Shown here: piece by piece, positions 20,268 to 29,164 of the stretch
Layout: every line of letters starts with the position of its first letter
Position numbering within the stretch: the stretch's first letter is position 1
Assembly (NCBI RefSeq): GCF_018502625.1
Contig: NZ_CP075566.1
Span: 6,265,001 to 6,329,000, forward strand
Direction: 5' to 3'
Length of the DNA: 64,000 nt
Source of the DNA: Pseudomonas hormoni
GTDB lineage: Bacteria > Pseudomonadota > Gammaproteobacteria > Pseudomonadales > Pseudomonadaceae
The notes under the pieces: model-generated
What the model was told of the DNA's origin: nothing
Seen by the model: only the letters and a program-made list of their open reading frames with translations
Database searches by the model: none
Position numbers and translations under genes: made by a program

Positions 20268-21794
20268 TTACGCCCGACGCTCATGCATCCGCGCCAGTTG
20301 CCGCTCAAGCATCGACGGATAAGGCTCCATCAACCGCTCTACACAGCAAGCCCCCTCAGGGCTGGCAATCGGACGGATCCGCGCACGCTGGCGAATCAGC
20401 GCGTCGTCGCTGATCTTGCGCTCCACCAGCAGCAGGTTGCGGCTGTGTTGCGACAGCGCCAGGGCGTCCTGGGCGGTTTCGGTCAGCAGCAGGTCAATCT
20501 GGCTCAAACCGAACAATTCGTCGCCCAGGGTCAGGCCCAGCTGCAATTGCAGGGTGATGCCGCTATCCGCGACTTCGATCTGCAACTGATGGCCCAGTGC
20601 CCGCAGCAACTCGCCGCAGCAAATGGCGTTGGTCAGGTAGTCGTCGCCGCTGTCTTCGGTGTGGAACACCATCAGCGTGCTGCCATCGTTCAGGCTATGC
20701 AGTTCGCCCTCATAGAGCGAAGCGGCCTGGTCGAGGCAGTCACGATAGCGTTTCAGCAATTCTTCCAGGCGCGCCCGCGGCAGGCGACGCAGCTGATCCT
20801 GGGCGCCCAGTTGCACCGCCAGCACCGCGCTGTGTTGCGGCACGTTCGATACCTGCGGTTTGACCACTGGTTTCGGGGCGCTCGCTACCGTCTCGTCACG
20901 CAGATCGGCAAACGCATCATCGTCGTCTTCATCTTCTACGGTGCTGACGATGTGCCGTGGCGCAGGCTTGAGGCCCGCAACCGGCTTGGTTTCATCGAAG
21001 CTCGGATCACGCAGATTGCGCACTTCGAAAGACGGCTCGCTGTCGTTGGCGTCTTCGTAATCGCTTTCGTCGTACTCGGGTTCCGGCTCAGGCTCGGCCG
21101 GTTCCGGCGCGAAGTTGGCGTGCAGCTGGCGAGCCAGGTCGCCGATCTCGTCCTGACGCCCGGTTGCCGGGGTGTATTCGTCGATATTGCGCAGCCACAC
21201 ACGCAATTGAAGCAGCGGCGTGGAGATGTGCCGACCCAGGCGCAGGCTCAAGGCCAGGCTCAAGGCCAACAGAATCGCACTCAAAATGCCCATACTTTGC
21301 AGGCTGATGGTCATCGGCTGCTGGAATTGATCCATGTCCAGGCTGATGCGCAGTTGCCCGGCAGTCACGTCCTGAAAGGTGATCTTGCTCTGGTACATGC
21401 CCTCGGCTTCGCCCAGCAGGCTGTGCTTGGGGCGCTGACCGGCTTCGGCGAGGATGCGGTTATCCACGCTGTAGATGGCGGCGTGAGCCACCAACTTATT
21501 TTTAGTCAGGTTGTTGAGCAGCACGTTGAGGCTGAGGATGTCGTTGGACACCAACAGTTCCGTGGCGGACGTGGCGGTCTGCGTGGTCAGGCTTTCGCCC
21601 AGGGCATCCGCCTGCTCGTGCATGGCCTGCTTGAACTGCAAACCCATCACGCAGGCGTAGATCACCAGGGCCAGAGCGACCAGGATCACGTTATGGCTGG
21701 CGATGCGCAATGCAATCGGTACACGGCGGTGGCGCAGTGCACGGAAGATCAGCAGAAAGAAGTTATCGGTTTTTACTGGCGTGGGCCGGTTCAC
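20268..21794 (-). CDS. AhpA/YtjB (Smp)-family membrane protein with C-terminal cyclase-like domain
   Basis: A 508-residue inner-membrane protein. The N-terminal third resembles YtjB/Smp: a helix near residues 25-50, a periplasmic segment, then a second helix near 165-185 followed by a HAMP-like linker (SLRLGRHISTPLLQLRVWLR). An acidic, low-complexity stretch covers about 230-310. The last 180 residues have the layout of a class III nucleotide cyclase domain (LPRARLEELLKRYRDCLDQA, then SLNDGSTLMVF like the family's GDG-F element), but the metal-binding Asp residues are not evident. E. coli Smp is only about 214 residues. The gene is divergent from serB, as smp is in E. coli. Confidence 0.8.
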   Translation of the reverse strand: MNRPTPVKTDNFFLLIFRALRHRRVPIALRIASHNVILVALALVIYACVMGLQFKQAMHEQADALGESLTTQTATSATELLVSNDILSLNVLLNNLTKNKLVAHAAIYSVDNRILAEAGQRPKHSLLGEAEGMYQSKITFQDVTAGQLRISLDMDQFQQPMTISLQSMGILSAILLALSLALSLRLGRHISTPLLQLRVWLRNIDEYTPATGRQDEIGDLARQLHANFAPEPAEPEPEPEYDESDYEDANDSEPSFEVRNLRDPSFDETKPVAGLKPAPRHIVSTVEDEDDDDAFADLRDETVASAPKPVVKPQVSNVPQHSAVLAVQLGAQDQLRRLPRARLEELLKRYRDCLDQAASLYEGELHSLNDGSTLMVFHTEDSGDDYLTNAICCGELLRALGHQLQIEVADSGITLQLQLGLTLGDELFGLSQIDLLLTETAQDALALSQHSRNLLLVERKISDDALIRQRARIRPIASPEGACCVERLMEPYPSMLERQLARMHERRA

Positions 21795-21929
21795 TTGAGC
21801 TCGGCTCTTTTGTCCGTGAAGTTGACGCGCAGTATAGCGACAGGCCCTAGACCGGCAAAGCGCTCACGGTGCCCGATGGTCACTGAAAGTGGGTAGAATG
21901 CGGTTTTTTTCCACCTGCGGGGGTGCGCC

Positions 21930-23144
21930 TTGCGCGAAATCGTCCTGATAAACATCACGGGAGTCGACCGTCCGGGTCTGACTGCGGCCATTACCGGCGT
22001 TCTGGCCCAGGGTGGTGTGAACATTCTCGACATCGGTCAGGCGGTGATCCACGACACCCTGTCGTTCGGCATCCTGGTTGAAATTCCTGACACCGAGCAA
22101 GGCAAGTCGGTGCTCAAGGACATTCTGTTCACGGCTTACAAACTCGATCAGCAGGTGCGTTTCACGCCGGTGTCCGAAGAGGATTACCAGCAGTGGGTCG
22201 GCAATCAGGGCAAAAAGCGCCACATCGTGACGCTATTGACCCGCAAAGTGACTGCCGGGCAATTACAGGCCGTGAGCTCGATCACCGCCAAATATGGCCT
22301 GAACATCGACCACATCGATCGTCTGTCCGGGCGCATGCCGCTGGACACGCCGGCCGACAAAGGCAAGGGCTGCATCGAGTTTTCGGTGCGTGGTGAAGCG
22401 GCGGATCCGCAAGCGCTGCGGGCCGAATTCCTCAGCGTCGCCCAGGAATTGAACGTCGACATCGCCTTCCAGGAAGATTCGCTGTTCCGTCGCAACCGTC
22501 GTCTGGCGGTGTTCGACATGGACTCGACACTGATCGAAGCCGAAGTCATCGACGAATTGGCCAAGGCCGCGGGCGTCGGCGACCAGGTTTCGGAAATCAC
22601 CGAGCGGGCGATGGCCGGTGAACTTGACTTCCGCGCCAGCTTCAAGGAGCGTCTGGCCTTGCTCAAAGGTCTGGACGTCAGCGTGCTGGATTCGATCGGC
22701 GCCTCCCTGCGCCTGACCGAAGGCGCCGAAACCCTGTTCGCCGAACTCAAGCGTCTGGGCTACAAGACCGCGATCTTGTCGGGTGGCTTCACTTACTTCG
22801 CCAAGCAATTGCAGGCCAAGCTGGGCATCGACTACGTATTCGCCAACGAACTGGAAGTGGTTGATGGCAAGGTCACCGGCGTGGCGGTCGAGCCGATCGT
22901 CGATGCGCAGCGCAAGGCGGATCTGCTGAAGGAGCTGGCGCACAAGGAAGGTTTGCGTCTGGAGCAGACTATCGCGGTCGGCGACGGCGCCAACGATTTA
23001 CCGATGCTGGCGATTGCCGGGCTGGGTGTGGCATTCCGCGCCAAGCCGCTGGTCAAGCAGTCGGCGAAGCAGGCGATTTCCACGCTGGGGCTGGATGGCG
23101 TGCTGTATCTGCTGGGCTTTCGGGATCGTGACGGGCAGCTCTGA
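21930..23144 (+). CDS. serB: Phosphoserine phosphatase SerB
   Basis: A 404-residue enzyme that makes L-serine from phosphoserine. The N-terminal half holds two ACT-type regulatory domains (REIVLINITGVDRPGLTAAI at the start, HIVTLLTRKVTAGQLQAVSS near residue 96). The C-terminal half is a HAD phosphatase with DMDSTLIEAEVIDE (nucleophile and acid Asp), SGGFTYFA and GDGANDLPML. The start is a TTG at 21930 with a weak GGGGG upstream; no in-frame ATG gives the ACT domain its full length. Confidence 0.95.
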   Translation: MREIVLINITGVDRPGLTAAITGVLAQGGVNILDIGQAVIHDTLSFGILVEIPDTEQGKSVLKDILFTAYKLDQQVRFTPVSEEDYQQWVGNQGKKRHIVTLLTRKVTAGQLQAVSSITAKYGLNIDHIDRLSGRMPLDTPADKGKGCIEFSVRGEAADPQALRAEFLSVAQELNVDIAFQEDSLFRRNRRLAVFDMDSTLIEAEVIDELAKAAGVGDQVSEITERAMAGELDFRASFKERLALLKGLDVSVLDSIGASLRLTEGAETLFAELKRLGYKTAILSGGFTYFAKQLQAKLGIDYVFANELEVVDGKVTGVAVEPIVDAQRKADLLKELAHKEGLRLEQTIAVGDGANDLPMLAIAGLGVAFRAKPLVKQSAKQAISTLGLDGVLYLLGFRDRDGQL

Positions 23145-23170
23145 GTTTCCCACAGGTCTTAGAGCGCTTT

Positions 23171-23263
23171 TGTGGCGAGGGAGCTTGCTCCCGCTGGGCT
23201 GCGAAGCGGCCCCCAAAAAAGGACTGCTACGCAGTCCTGACGGGAGCAAGCTCCCTCGCCACA
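23171..23263. repeat. REPIN, type A (short-loop copy)
   Basis: TGTGGCGAGGGAGCTTGCTC on the left and GAGCAAGCTCCCTCGCCACA on the right, between the convergent 3' ends of serB and the PilZ-like gene. The loop includes GGACTGC...GCAGTCC. Confidence 0.9.
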
Positions 23264-23279
23264 GATATCGGATTCACCC

Positions 23280-25067
23280 TCAAAGCGTCTTCCACAACGA
23301 ATCAAACTCCTCCTCGTTTCCGACCACGCCGCTCCCCGCGGCGTTTTCGTTTCTGGCAGCCTCCAGCGAACGATAGGCAAACTGATTAAAACTGTTGGTG
23401 CTCGCCACCCGCCGATCCAGTCCGGCCCGGCGCTCCTCGCCGTTGGTGTTGATCAGCACCTTGTTGCCTTCCTGAAAGGGCAGGCGCGGGGCGAGCAAGG
23501 TGGCCGGCAGGTCTATCGCGCTGATCGCGGGCAGTAGCAGGCCGCGCAAATATTGGCTGTGGTCGTCACGGGTGCGCACCAATTGCAGGCCGCAAGGTTC
23601 GGCGTAGGGCGCGACTTGCTCGATACCCATTTGCGTACCGCCGCCGCGAACCTGGCGGATCCAGCGCACCACCGCGATGCTCCAGCCCGACCCCGCCGTA
23701 TCTTCGATGCCGACCATCTCGCCCGCCTGTAACTCGGCCGGTACGTCGCCGGGCCACGCCAGGCAATAACCGCCCGGACTGTGATTGATCACCGGCAAGG
23801 CGTAGGTCGGAAAGTGACGGTTGCGGTCGGAGGCCTCGTGACTGTCGTCGTTCTGCAGTTGCGGGTATTCGATTTCTTCGTAGGGCAGCAGCGTGTCGGC
23901 GGTGCCTTGTGGCGCCGCGTCGAAGGCATGGTGCCATTGGTCTTTTTCCCGGGCGGCGGGCGAGGTCGCCGCGAACTGCGCGCGGCCGGCACCGGGATGT
24001 TTCAGGATCTCGCTGAACGGACGTTGGCCGCCCAGATAGAAGTGCAGCGCGCTCATGCCCACGCACAAGGTCAAGGTGCCTTGACTGGCCGTGCGCTGAA
24101 AACTGCGTTCGACCGCCTGGCCCCAGGCGGCATTCAGGTGTTGCAGCGTATCCAGGCTCAGACCTGCCGGCACGGGCAGTGGCACCGGACTGTCGATCTC
24201 TTGCAGATGGGCCTCAATGGCTGCGACCAGCGGCTGCGGATCAAATCCCAGCAAGCTTTCCTGTTGCTCGGGCCGAAATTTCGAACGGTAACGCGGCCCG
24301 ATGTCGAGCTCCGGCGCGACGCCAAACAGTCCGTCGGCCGCAGATTCCGGTTGCAGCTTGATCAATTTGCTCCACGGCTCCAGCACTTCGGCGAGTCGCG
24401 CGATCTGATTCTGGCGCAGCTGATTGCAGCGTGCGGCGCCCAGCAGCAGGGCGACCACGTATGTCTGTTCGATGCTCAGGGTTTGCGTCTGGCTGGCCAG
24501 TTCATCGCGCAGGCTCAGGTGCTGGAGCCGATGGGAACAGGCAATCCGATACAGCTGATGCAGTTCCAGCCACACACCTTCCGGCGCCGGGCAATAGAGC
24601 TGGGTGGCGCGGATCAGTGGTCCGCAGAGGCAATGGATCGCCCGTTGCAATGCCTGGGCCAGCAGCGGCGCGCGGTCCTTGCTGAAGCGCGGCAAGATGC
24701 GCACGACGATCTGTTTATAGCCAATCGCCAAATGACTTTGCAGTGCCTGGCAGAGGTTGGCGATCTTGCGCGAGCGCTCGTCGAGGACTATCGACTGGTG
24801 CAGGAAATGCCGCTCCAGGTGCTTGCAGACGTAATACACCTCGGGCCGCAGTAACTCGAGCAGTTGCAGGCGATTGTCGCTGGGCGTCAGCAGTTGGTTC
24901 AGTTCGCTCAAGCCTTGATAGAGCTGGCGAGCGGTTTCGCCGATATTGGCTTTGGGCAGGTCGGCGATCCAGCGCTTGAGGTCGCGCGGGGTGGCTTCGC
25001 AGAACGACAGGCGCAACTGTGCAGGAATCGGGGCGCGTAGCAGAAGGTGAGGACTGGTCTCATTCAT
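23280..25067 (-). CDS. Large protein with C-terminal PilZ-like region (PA4958-like)
   Basis: A 595-residue soluble protein. The first 450 residues are mainly helical, with many Leu/Gln/Arg and no catalytic motif I recognise. The C-terminal region, about 470-570, contains LPVINHSPGGYCLAWPGD and GEMVGIEDTAGSGWSIAVVR, which resemble the beta-barrel of a PilZ cyclic-di-GMP domain, then INTNGEERRAGLDRRVASTN. The RxxxR part of a classic PilZ motif is not in the usual place, so nucleotide binding is uncertain. From memory it corresponds to PAO1 PA4958, which sits next to fimX; here no fimX is present. The ATG at 25067 fits; the frame stays open upstream to 25253. Confidence 0.65.
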   Translation of the reverse strand: MNETSPHLLLRAPIPAQLRLSFCEATPRDLKRWIADLPKANIGETARQLYQGLSELNQLLTPSDNRLQLLELLRPEVYYVCKHLERHFLHQSIVLDERSRKIANLCQALQSHLAIGYKQIVVRILPRFSKDRAPLLAQALQRAIHCLCGPLIRATQLYCPAPEGVWLELHQLYRIACSHRLQHLSLRDELASQTQTLSIEQTYVVALLLGAARCNQLRQNQIARLAEVLEPWSKLIKLQPESAADGLFGVAPELDIGPRYRSKFRPEQQESLLGFDPQPLVAAIEAHLQEIDSPVPLPVPAGLSLDTLQHLNAAWGQAVERSFQRTASQGTLTLCVGMSALHFYLGGQRPFSEILKHPGAGRAQFAATSPAAREKDQWHHAFDAAPQGTADTLLPYEEIEYPQLQNDDSHEASDRNRHFPTYALPVINHSPGGYCLAWPGDVPAELQAGEMVGIEDTAGSGWSIAVVRWIRQVRGGGTQMGIEQVAPYAEPCGLQLVRTRDDHSQYLRGLLLPAISAIDLPATLLAPRLPFQEGNKVLINTNGEERRAGLDRRVASTNSFNQFAYRSLEAARNENAAGSGVVGNEEEFDSLWKTL

Positions 25068-25141
25068 GCCGTGAACAAACTCCAACCGGGAAAATGGGCA
25101 GTGAATGACCTGACTGTAGCAGTTCTGGTCGGCGACCGTTT

Positions 25142-25187
25142 GTCTGTCAGCCGAGTGAGGTTCGGGCGTGCTACTAATCTGACAGAC
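25142..25187. promoter_or_regulatory. 9-bp inverted repeat upstream of the lectin gene
   Basis: GTCTGTCAG at 25142-25150 and CTGACAGAC at 25179-25187 are exact reverse complements, 28 bases apart. They lie in the 199-base gap between the PilZ-like gene and the divergent lectin gene. This could be an operator or a hairpin. A second hairpin-prone element, CTGCC/GGGCAG, lies near 25220. Confidence 0.4.
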
Positions 25188-25266
25188 GTGCGACTGGATA
25201 CGCACGGTCGTACGGCCTGCTGCCTGTGCCGGGCAGGTCTCTCGTAACTTCAAGGAGATGAAGTTT

Positions 25267-25668
25267 ATGTCTAGATACGTAGTGGCAAATCAATGGGGCG
25301 GTAGTTCTGCACCCTGGCATCCGGGCGGAGACTGGACGTTAGGCGCGCGGGACAACCAGAAGGTTGTCGCGATCGAGATCAAGTCGAGCGATGGCGGCAA
25401 GAGCTTCACCGGCACCATGACGTACTCGGGTGAAGGTCCCATTGGCTTCAAGGCTCAGCGCACGGGCCAGAACCAGTACAACGTTGAAAATCAGTGGGGT
25501 GGCAACGACGCTCCATGGCATCCGGGTGGCAAGTGGGTCATCGGAGGCCGGGACAATCAGAACGTTGTCGCGTTGAGCGTGACCTCCAGTGATGGAGGGA
25601 AAAACCTCAGTGGCACCAATACCTACGCGAACGAAGGGCCGATCGGCTTTCGCGGGCAGATAGAGTAG
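25267..25668 (+). CDS. OAA-family high-mannose lectin (PFL-like)
   Basis: A 133-residue lectin made of two tandem repeats of about 66 residues. Each repeat has NQWGG near its start, then APWHPGG, the RDNQ-VVA segment, SSDGGK, and ends EGPIGF. This is the signature of the Oscillatoria agardhii agglutinin homologues, including the P. fluorescens lectin PFL, which bind the branched core of high-mannose glycans. It has no signal peptide. The start is the ATG at 25267, nine bases after AAGGAG; an in-frame ATG at 25258 lies directly on that ribosome site and is unlikely. It stands alone between unrelated core genes. Confidence 0.93.
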   Translation: MSRYVVANQWGGSSAPWHPGGDWTLGARDNQKVVAIEIKSSDGGKSFTGTMTYSGEGPIGFKAQRTGQNQYNVENQWGGNDAPWHPGGKWVIGGRDNQNVVALSVTSSDGGKNLSGTNTYANEGPIGFRGQIE

Positions 25669-25689
25669 CGGCACCACCGAAATGTCCGA

Positions 25690-25711
25690 CCCCACGAAGA
25701 CGTTCGTGGGG
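25690..25711. terminator. Hairpin between the lectin gene and psd
   Basis: CCCCACGAA and TTCGTGGGG form a 9-bp stem with a four-base loop. The flanking bases are not T-rich on either strand, so it is a weak candidate terminator for the convergent lectin and psd genes. Confidence 0.45.
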
Positions 25712-25725
25712 TTCGGATCAGGGGA

Positions 25726-26586
25726 TCAGGCTTTTGGCAGGCCCATGCCCTGGCCCATCTGCACCGGCGAACCGGCCGCCAGTTCTTCAGCCCACTGCAC
25801 TTGATCAGGGCCGAACAGCACAACAGCCGTCGAACCCAGCTTGAAACGACCCAGTTCCGCACCTTTTTCCAGGTGGATCGGCGCACGAGCCGCTTCGTCG
25901 TAGCGGAAGGTTTTCAGTTCGCGCTTCGGTGGGGTCACCAAACCAGCCCAGACGGTTTCGATCGATGCGACGATCATCGCGCCCACCAGCACCACGGCCA
26001 TCGGCCCGCGCTCGGTGTCGAAAATGCACGCCACACGCTCGTTGCGGGCAAACAATTCCGGAACGTTTTCAGCGGTGGTCTGGTTGACCGAGAAAATCCG
26101 CCCCGGAATGTAGACCATCTCGCGCAATGTGCCGGCCAGCGGCATGTGCACGCGGTGGTAATCCTTCGGTGACAGGTAAATGGTCGCGAAATCACCGCCC
26201 ATGAACGGCGCTGCGTTGGCAGCGTCACCGCCCAGCAACTCCAGCACGCTGAAGCTGTGGCCCTTGGCCTGGAACACGCGACCGTGTTCGATCGGGCCGA
26301 GCTGGCTGACCGCGCCGTCGGCCGGGCTGAGGATCGCGCCCGGGGTTTCGTCCAGCGGACGAGCGCCGTCTTTCAACGCGCGGGTGAAGAACGCGTTGAA
26401 GTGCTCATAGGCGGTCAGGTCTTCGACCAGGGCCTGGGACATGTCCACTTGATAACGCTTGGCGAACCACGCGGTGAACGCATTCTTGAACCAGCGCACA
26501 CGGCATTCGGCGATGCAGCCGGCCAGTCGCGAGAGCAAGTGGTGGGGCAGCAGGTATTGGCTGAGGATAAACAAACGCTTATTCAT
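25726..26586 (-). CDS. psd: Phosphatidylserine decarboxylase proenzyme
   Basis: A 286-residue membrane-associated enzyme that makes phosphatidylethanolamine from phosphatidylserine. The self-cleavage motif LGST is in [15 protein letters not shown] near residue 250; the Ser becomes the pyruvoyl group. SPADGAV and the YHRVHMP segment carry the Asp and His of the processing site. It is the last gene of a minus-strand run HDOD-rhdA-psd, 18 bases after rhdA. Confidence 0.97.
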   Translation of the reverse strand: MNKRLFILSQYLLPHHLLSRLAGCIAECRVRWFKNAFTAWFAKRYQVDMSQALVEDLTAYEHFNAFFTRALKDGARPLDETPGAILSPADGAVSQLGPIEHGRVFQAKGHSFSVLELLGGDAANAAPFMGGDFATIYLSPKDYHRVHMPLAGTLREMVYIPGRIFSVNQTTAENVPELFARNERVACIFDTERGPMAVVLVGAMIVASIETVWAGLVTPPKRELKTFRYDEAARAPIHLEKGAELGRFKLGSTAVVLFGPDQVQWAEELAAGSPVQMGQGMGLPKA

Positions 26587-26604
26587 TAACTGTCCTTAAA
26601 AACC

Positions 26605-27420
26605 TTAAATCTCTACAGGCGTATCGGGATGGTTACCCCATTCGCCCCAGGAGCCGGCGTAGCCTTTGACCCGCGGATAACCGAGGGACTTGGCCACCAG
26701 ATAGGTGAAGCCAGAACGGTGGTGAGTCTGGCAGTGGGTAATCACTTCTTTGTCTTTGCTGATCCCGAGTTTTTCCAGGATCTGCGGCATGTCCTTGCGG
26801 ATGCGCAGGTTGCGCGCCCGGTCCATGCCCGCGGTCCATTCGAAATTGACCGCGCCGGGAATGTGTCCGCCCTTGGCCGCGAGGACTTTCTCGCCGGAGT
26901 ACTCCAGCGGCCCGCGCGCGTCCCAGATCGCCAGGTCGGCGGCGCCGAGACGGCTTTGCAGGTATTCGCGGGTGGCGGTGGGTTCGTCGTGCAGGGTCAG
27001 CGCAACCGGGCCGCCGACCGTGGGCGGGATCTGGATCGACATGGGCGAGCCTTCTGCCAGCCAGGCCGTCAGGCCGCCGTCGACATAGTGGTACTTGCTG
27101 TGGCCGATGACGTCCAGCAGCCAGATAAAACGCCCGGCCCAACCGCCGCCTTCGTCGTCATACACGACGTAGACCGCATCGGGATTGTGGCCCAGCTCAC
27201 CGAACAACGCTTCGAGTGCCGCGTGCGGCGGCATCAAGCCTGGCGCAGGCGGCTGGCCGAGTTGCGTACGTTTCGGATCGACAAAACGCGCTCCGGGAAT
27301 ATGCCCTTCGGCATAGCGGGCGCTGCTGGTCAGGTCCACCAGAATCAGATCGCGGGCGTCGAGGCGAGGGAGCAAGTCGCTCGGTTCGATCACCAGCGGC
27401 AAGCCAGAGAAGTCAGACAT
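26605..27420 (-). CDS. rhdA: Thiosulfate:cyanide sulfurtransferase (rhodanese) RhdA
   Basis: A 271-residue tandem-domain rhodanese. The C-terminal domain has the active-site loop CQTHHRSG near residue 230, the same form as Azotobacter vinelandii RhdA; the N-terminal domain lacks the Cys. It transfers sulfur from thiosulfate to cyanide or other thiophilic acceptors. The ATG at 27420 is preferred over an upstream in-frame start at 27438 because MSDFSGLPLVIEPSDLLPRL is the usual N-terminus. It is cotranscribed with psd (18-base gap) and lies 39 bases after the HDOD gene. Confidence 0.95.
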   Translation of the reverse strand: MSDFSGLPLVIEPSDLLPRLDARDLILVDLTSSARYAEGHIPGARFVDPKRTQLGQPPAPGLMPPHAALEALFGELGHNPDAVYVVYDDEGGGWAGRFIWLLDVIGHSKYHYVDGGLTAWLAEGSPMSIQIPPTVGGPVALTLHDEPTATREYLQSRLGAADLAIWDARGPLEYSGEKVLAAKGGHIPGAVNFEWTAGMDRARNLRIRKDMPQILEKLGISKDKEVITHCQTHHRSGFTYLVAKSLGYPRVKGYAGSWGEWGNHPDTPVEI

Positions 27421-27459
27421 GTGAGGTCTCCAGAGCACAAAGGGAAGGATTGTAGCGGG

Positions 27460-28998
27460 TCATTGGCCGCGATGGCTAAAGCTGTGCAGGGCTTTCTCGA
27501 TGCACTGCGCGGTTTTGCCAAAGGCCTGCACGGTGATTTCAGAAAACGGCCCGCCGCCCTGATCCGCCACCACGATCATGATCACGCGGCCGTTGCTGAC
27601 CAGCGAGCGCAACAGCAGGTGTTCGCCACCGAACTGCGAACGCAGGCCGGCCGGCAGCAGCGCCGAAAACTGCGCGTTGTTGACCGGTGTCAGGCGCACT
27701 TGGGCCTGTTGCGAAAGCAGGCGTTGCAGCACGGTGCTTTGGCTGACCACGAAATTCAGGCCGGCGGTTTCTTTCGGCAACCCGGCGATCTGGTGCACGC
27801 GCAGGTTGGCGTGCGTGCGGTCGGCCATCAGGATCATCACTCGACGCATGCCGCACGCGACCAGCGCGTCACGGGCCGAGTTGGTCAAGTGCATGGCATT
27901 GGTGAAACGACTCGGTTCTACCAGCAGCTCGGCGCATTGTGTGCGCCACTTGGCCAGGTCCTCGGCGGTCGGCGCCGGGGCGGGCAGCAGACCGGCGTGA
28001 ACGCGATTCATGCCCCACGGCCAGAGCAGCGCAACGGCCGGGTGCCAAAGGTCTGGCATACCGTGTTGACGCGCACTGTTGGCGGCCTGCTGGTGCAATT
28101 GCTGCTGCACCTCGTCCATCGGCATTTGCAGGTAAAGGCTGGTCAGGTATTGCCAGCGTTCGCTGTGCGGACTGTCCCAGGCCTGTTGCGCCGACAGTGC
28201 CAGACCGTTGGCCAGCAACACGGTATTGGCCGGTTGATTGAGCCAGCGGCGAAGGGTCGGATCGTCATCAAGACGGTTCTGTTGGCGCAACGGATGATCG
28301 CTGTCGCGCGCAATGCGCAGGACTTTCACCAGTTCCCGCTGCTCGTTGAGCAACAGCTTGTAACCCTGTTGCACCCAGATCGGCAGGTGCCAGATCTCCA
28401 CCAGCGCCTGAGCGATTTCCAGCAGGCGAACGCCGAATAATTGTTTCTCGACTTTGCGCGCCGACTCGCCTTTATGGATGACCCGCAGCTCCCATTCTTC
28501 GAGCAACTGCGGATGGGTCAACGCCATGGGCCACAGCGGTGAAAGAAACAGCAGGCTGCCCCAGTGGATGTCTTGCCATAGCCGCGCCAGGCGGGCGGCG
28601 AAAAAGCCGTTGGCTTGTTGGGTCGCGTGCTGGCTGATCAACTGCAGCTGACGCAGGGCCACGGGAATTTGCGATTCCGGTTCCGCGGGCAGCCGGGCGA
28701 GCAGTTCTTCGGTGCGCTTCAAACCGAGGCGATTGATCGCCACCTCAAGGTTTTCCGCAGGCTCGGTCATGCTGCCGTGGGTGTGCCGGTTGGCTTCGCG
28801 GATCACACTCAAGGCCAGGGCGGGGCTCTCTTGCATCTGCTCGGCGATATCGCGCAGCGAGCTGCGGTTGTCGCGGATAGCCTTGCAAACCAAGTCATGG
28901 CTGGCCTGCGGAACCGGCAGGCGCACACCATCGAGAAGCTTGACCCAGCCTTCGAGTGTGGTCGGTTTTGGAGTTGGGACGTTCGTTTCGTTAGCCAT
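27460..28998 (-). CDS. HDOD-domain signalling protein
   Basis: A 512-residue protein. Residues about 20-210 form an HDOD domain, recognisable by the opening LLDGVRLPVPQASHDLVCKA and by LGLKRTEELLARLP in the middle. HDOD proteins are relatives of HD phosphohydrolases that generally lack the metal site and act as signalling scaffolds. The C-terminal 150 residues are distinct and may form a GAF-like sensing region (MADRTHANLRVHQIAGLPKE). It is divergent from motA by 166 bases and upstream of rhdA-psd. Its target is unknown. Confidence 0.82.
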   Translation of the reverse strand: MANETNVPTPKPTTLEGWVKLLDGVRLPVPQASHDLVCKAIRDNRSSLRDIAEQMQESPALALSVIREANRHTHGSMTEPAENLEVAINRLGLKRTEELLARLPAEPESQIPVALRQLQLISQHATQQANGFFAARLARLWQDIHWGSLLFLSPLWPMALTHPQLLEEWELRVIHKGESARKVEKQLFGVRLLEIAQALVEIWHLPIWVQQGYKLLLNEQRELVKVLRIARDSDHPLRQQNRLDDDPTLRRWLNQPANTVLLANGLALSAQQAWDSPHSERWQYLTSLYLQMPMDEVQQQLHQQAANSARQHGMPDLWHPAVALLWPWGMNRVHAGLLPAPAPTAEDLAKWRTQCAELLVEPSRFTNAMHLTNSARDALVACGMRRVMILMADRTHANLRVHQIAGLPKETAGLNFVVSQSTVLQRLLSQQAQVRLTPVNNAQFSALLPAGLRSQFGGEHLLLRSLVSNGRVIMIVVADQGGGPFSEITVQAFGKTAQCIEKALHSFSHRGQ

Positions 28999-29047
28999 GT
29001 CTGGACGCGACCATCGTCTGCATTACCTATGCCTGGAGCGGGCCAAA

Positions 29048-29075
29048 TTGGCTTTTCGCCTGAACTGGCTATAGT
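29048..29075 (+). promoter_or_regulatory. Candidate sigma-70 promoter for motAB
   Basis: TTGGCT at 29048-29053 and TATAGT at 29070-29075, 16 bases apart. The start would lie about 80 bases before the motA ATG. Judged by eye. Confidence 0.4.
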
Positions 29076-29164
29076 CTGGCGCAGTTTTGCCGATAAGTAG
29101 AAGAAGAGATTTTTTAACTTCCGAATATGACCTTGAACCCGACTCAGTAAGTGCTCTCCTACCT

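Noticed and set aside
25252..25269. ATG at 25258 as the lectin start.
   Set aside because: It directly follows the AAGGAG ribosome site without spacing. The ATG at 25267 has proper spacing and gives the 133-residue length known for this lectin family.
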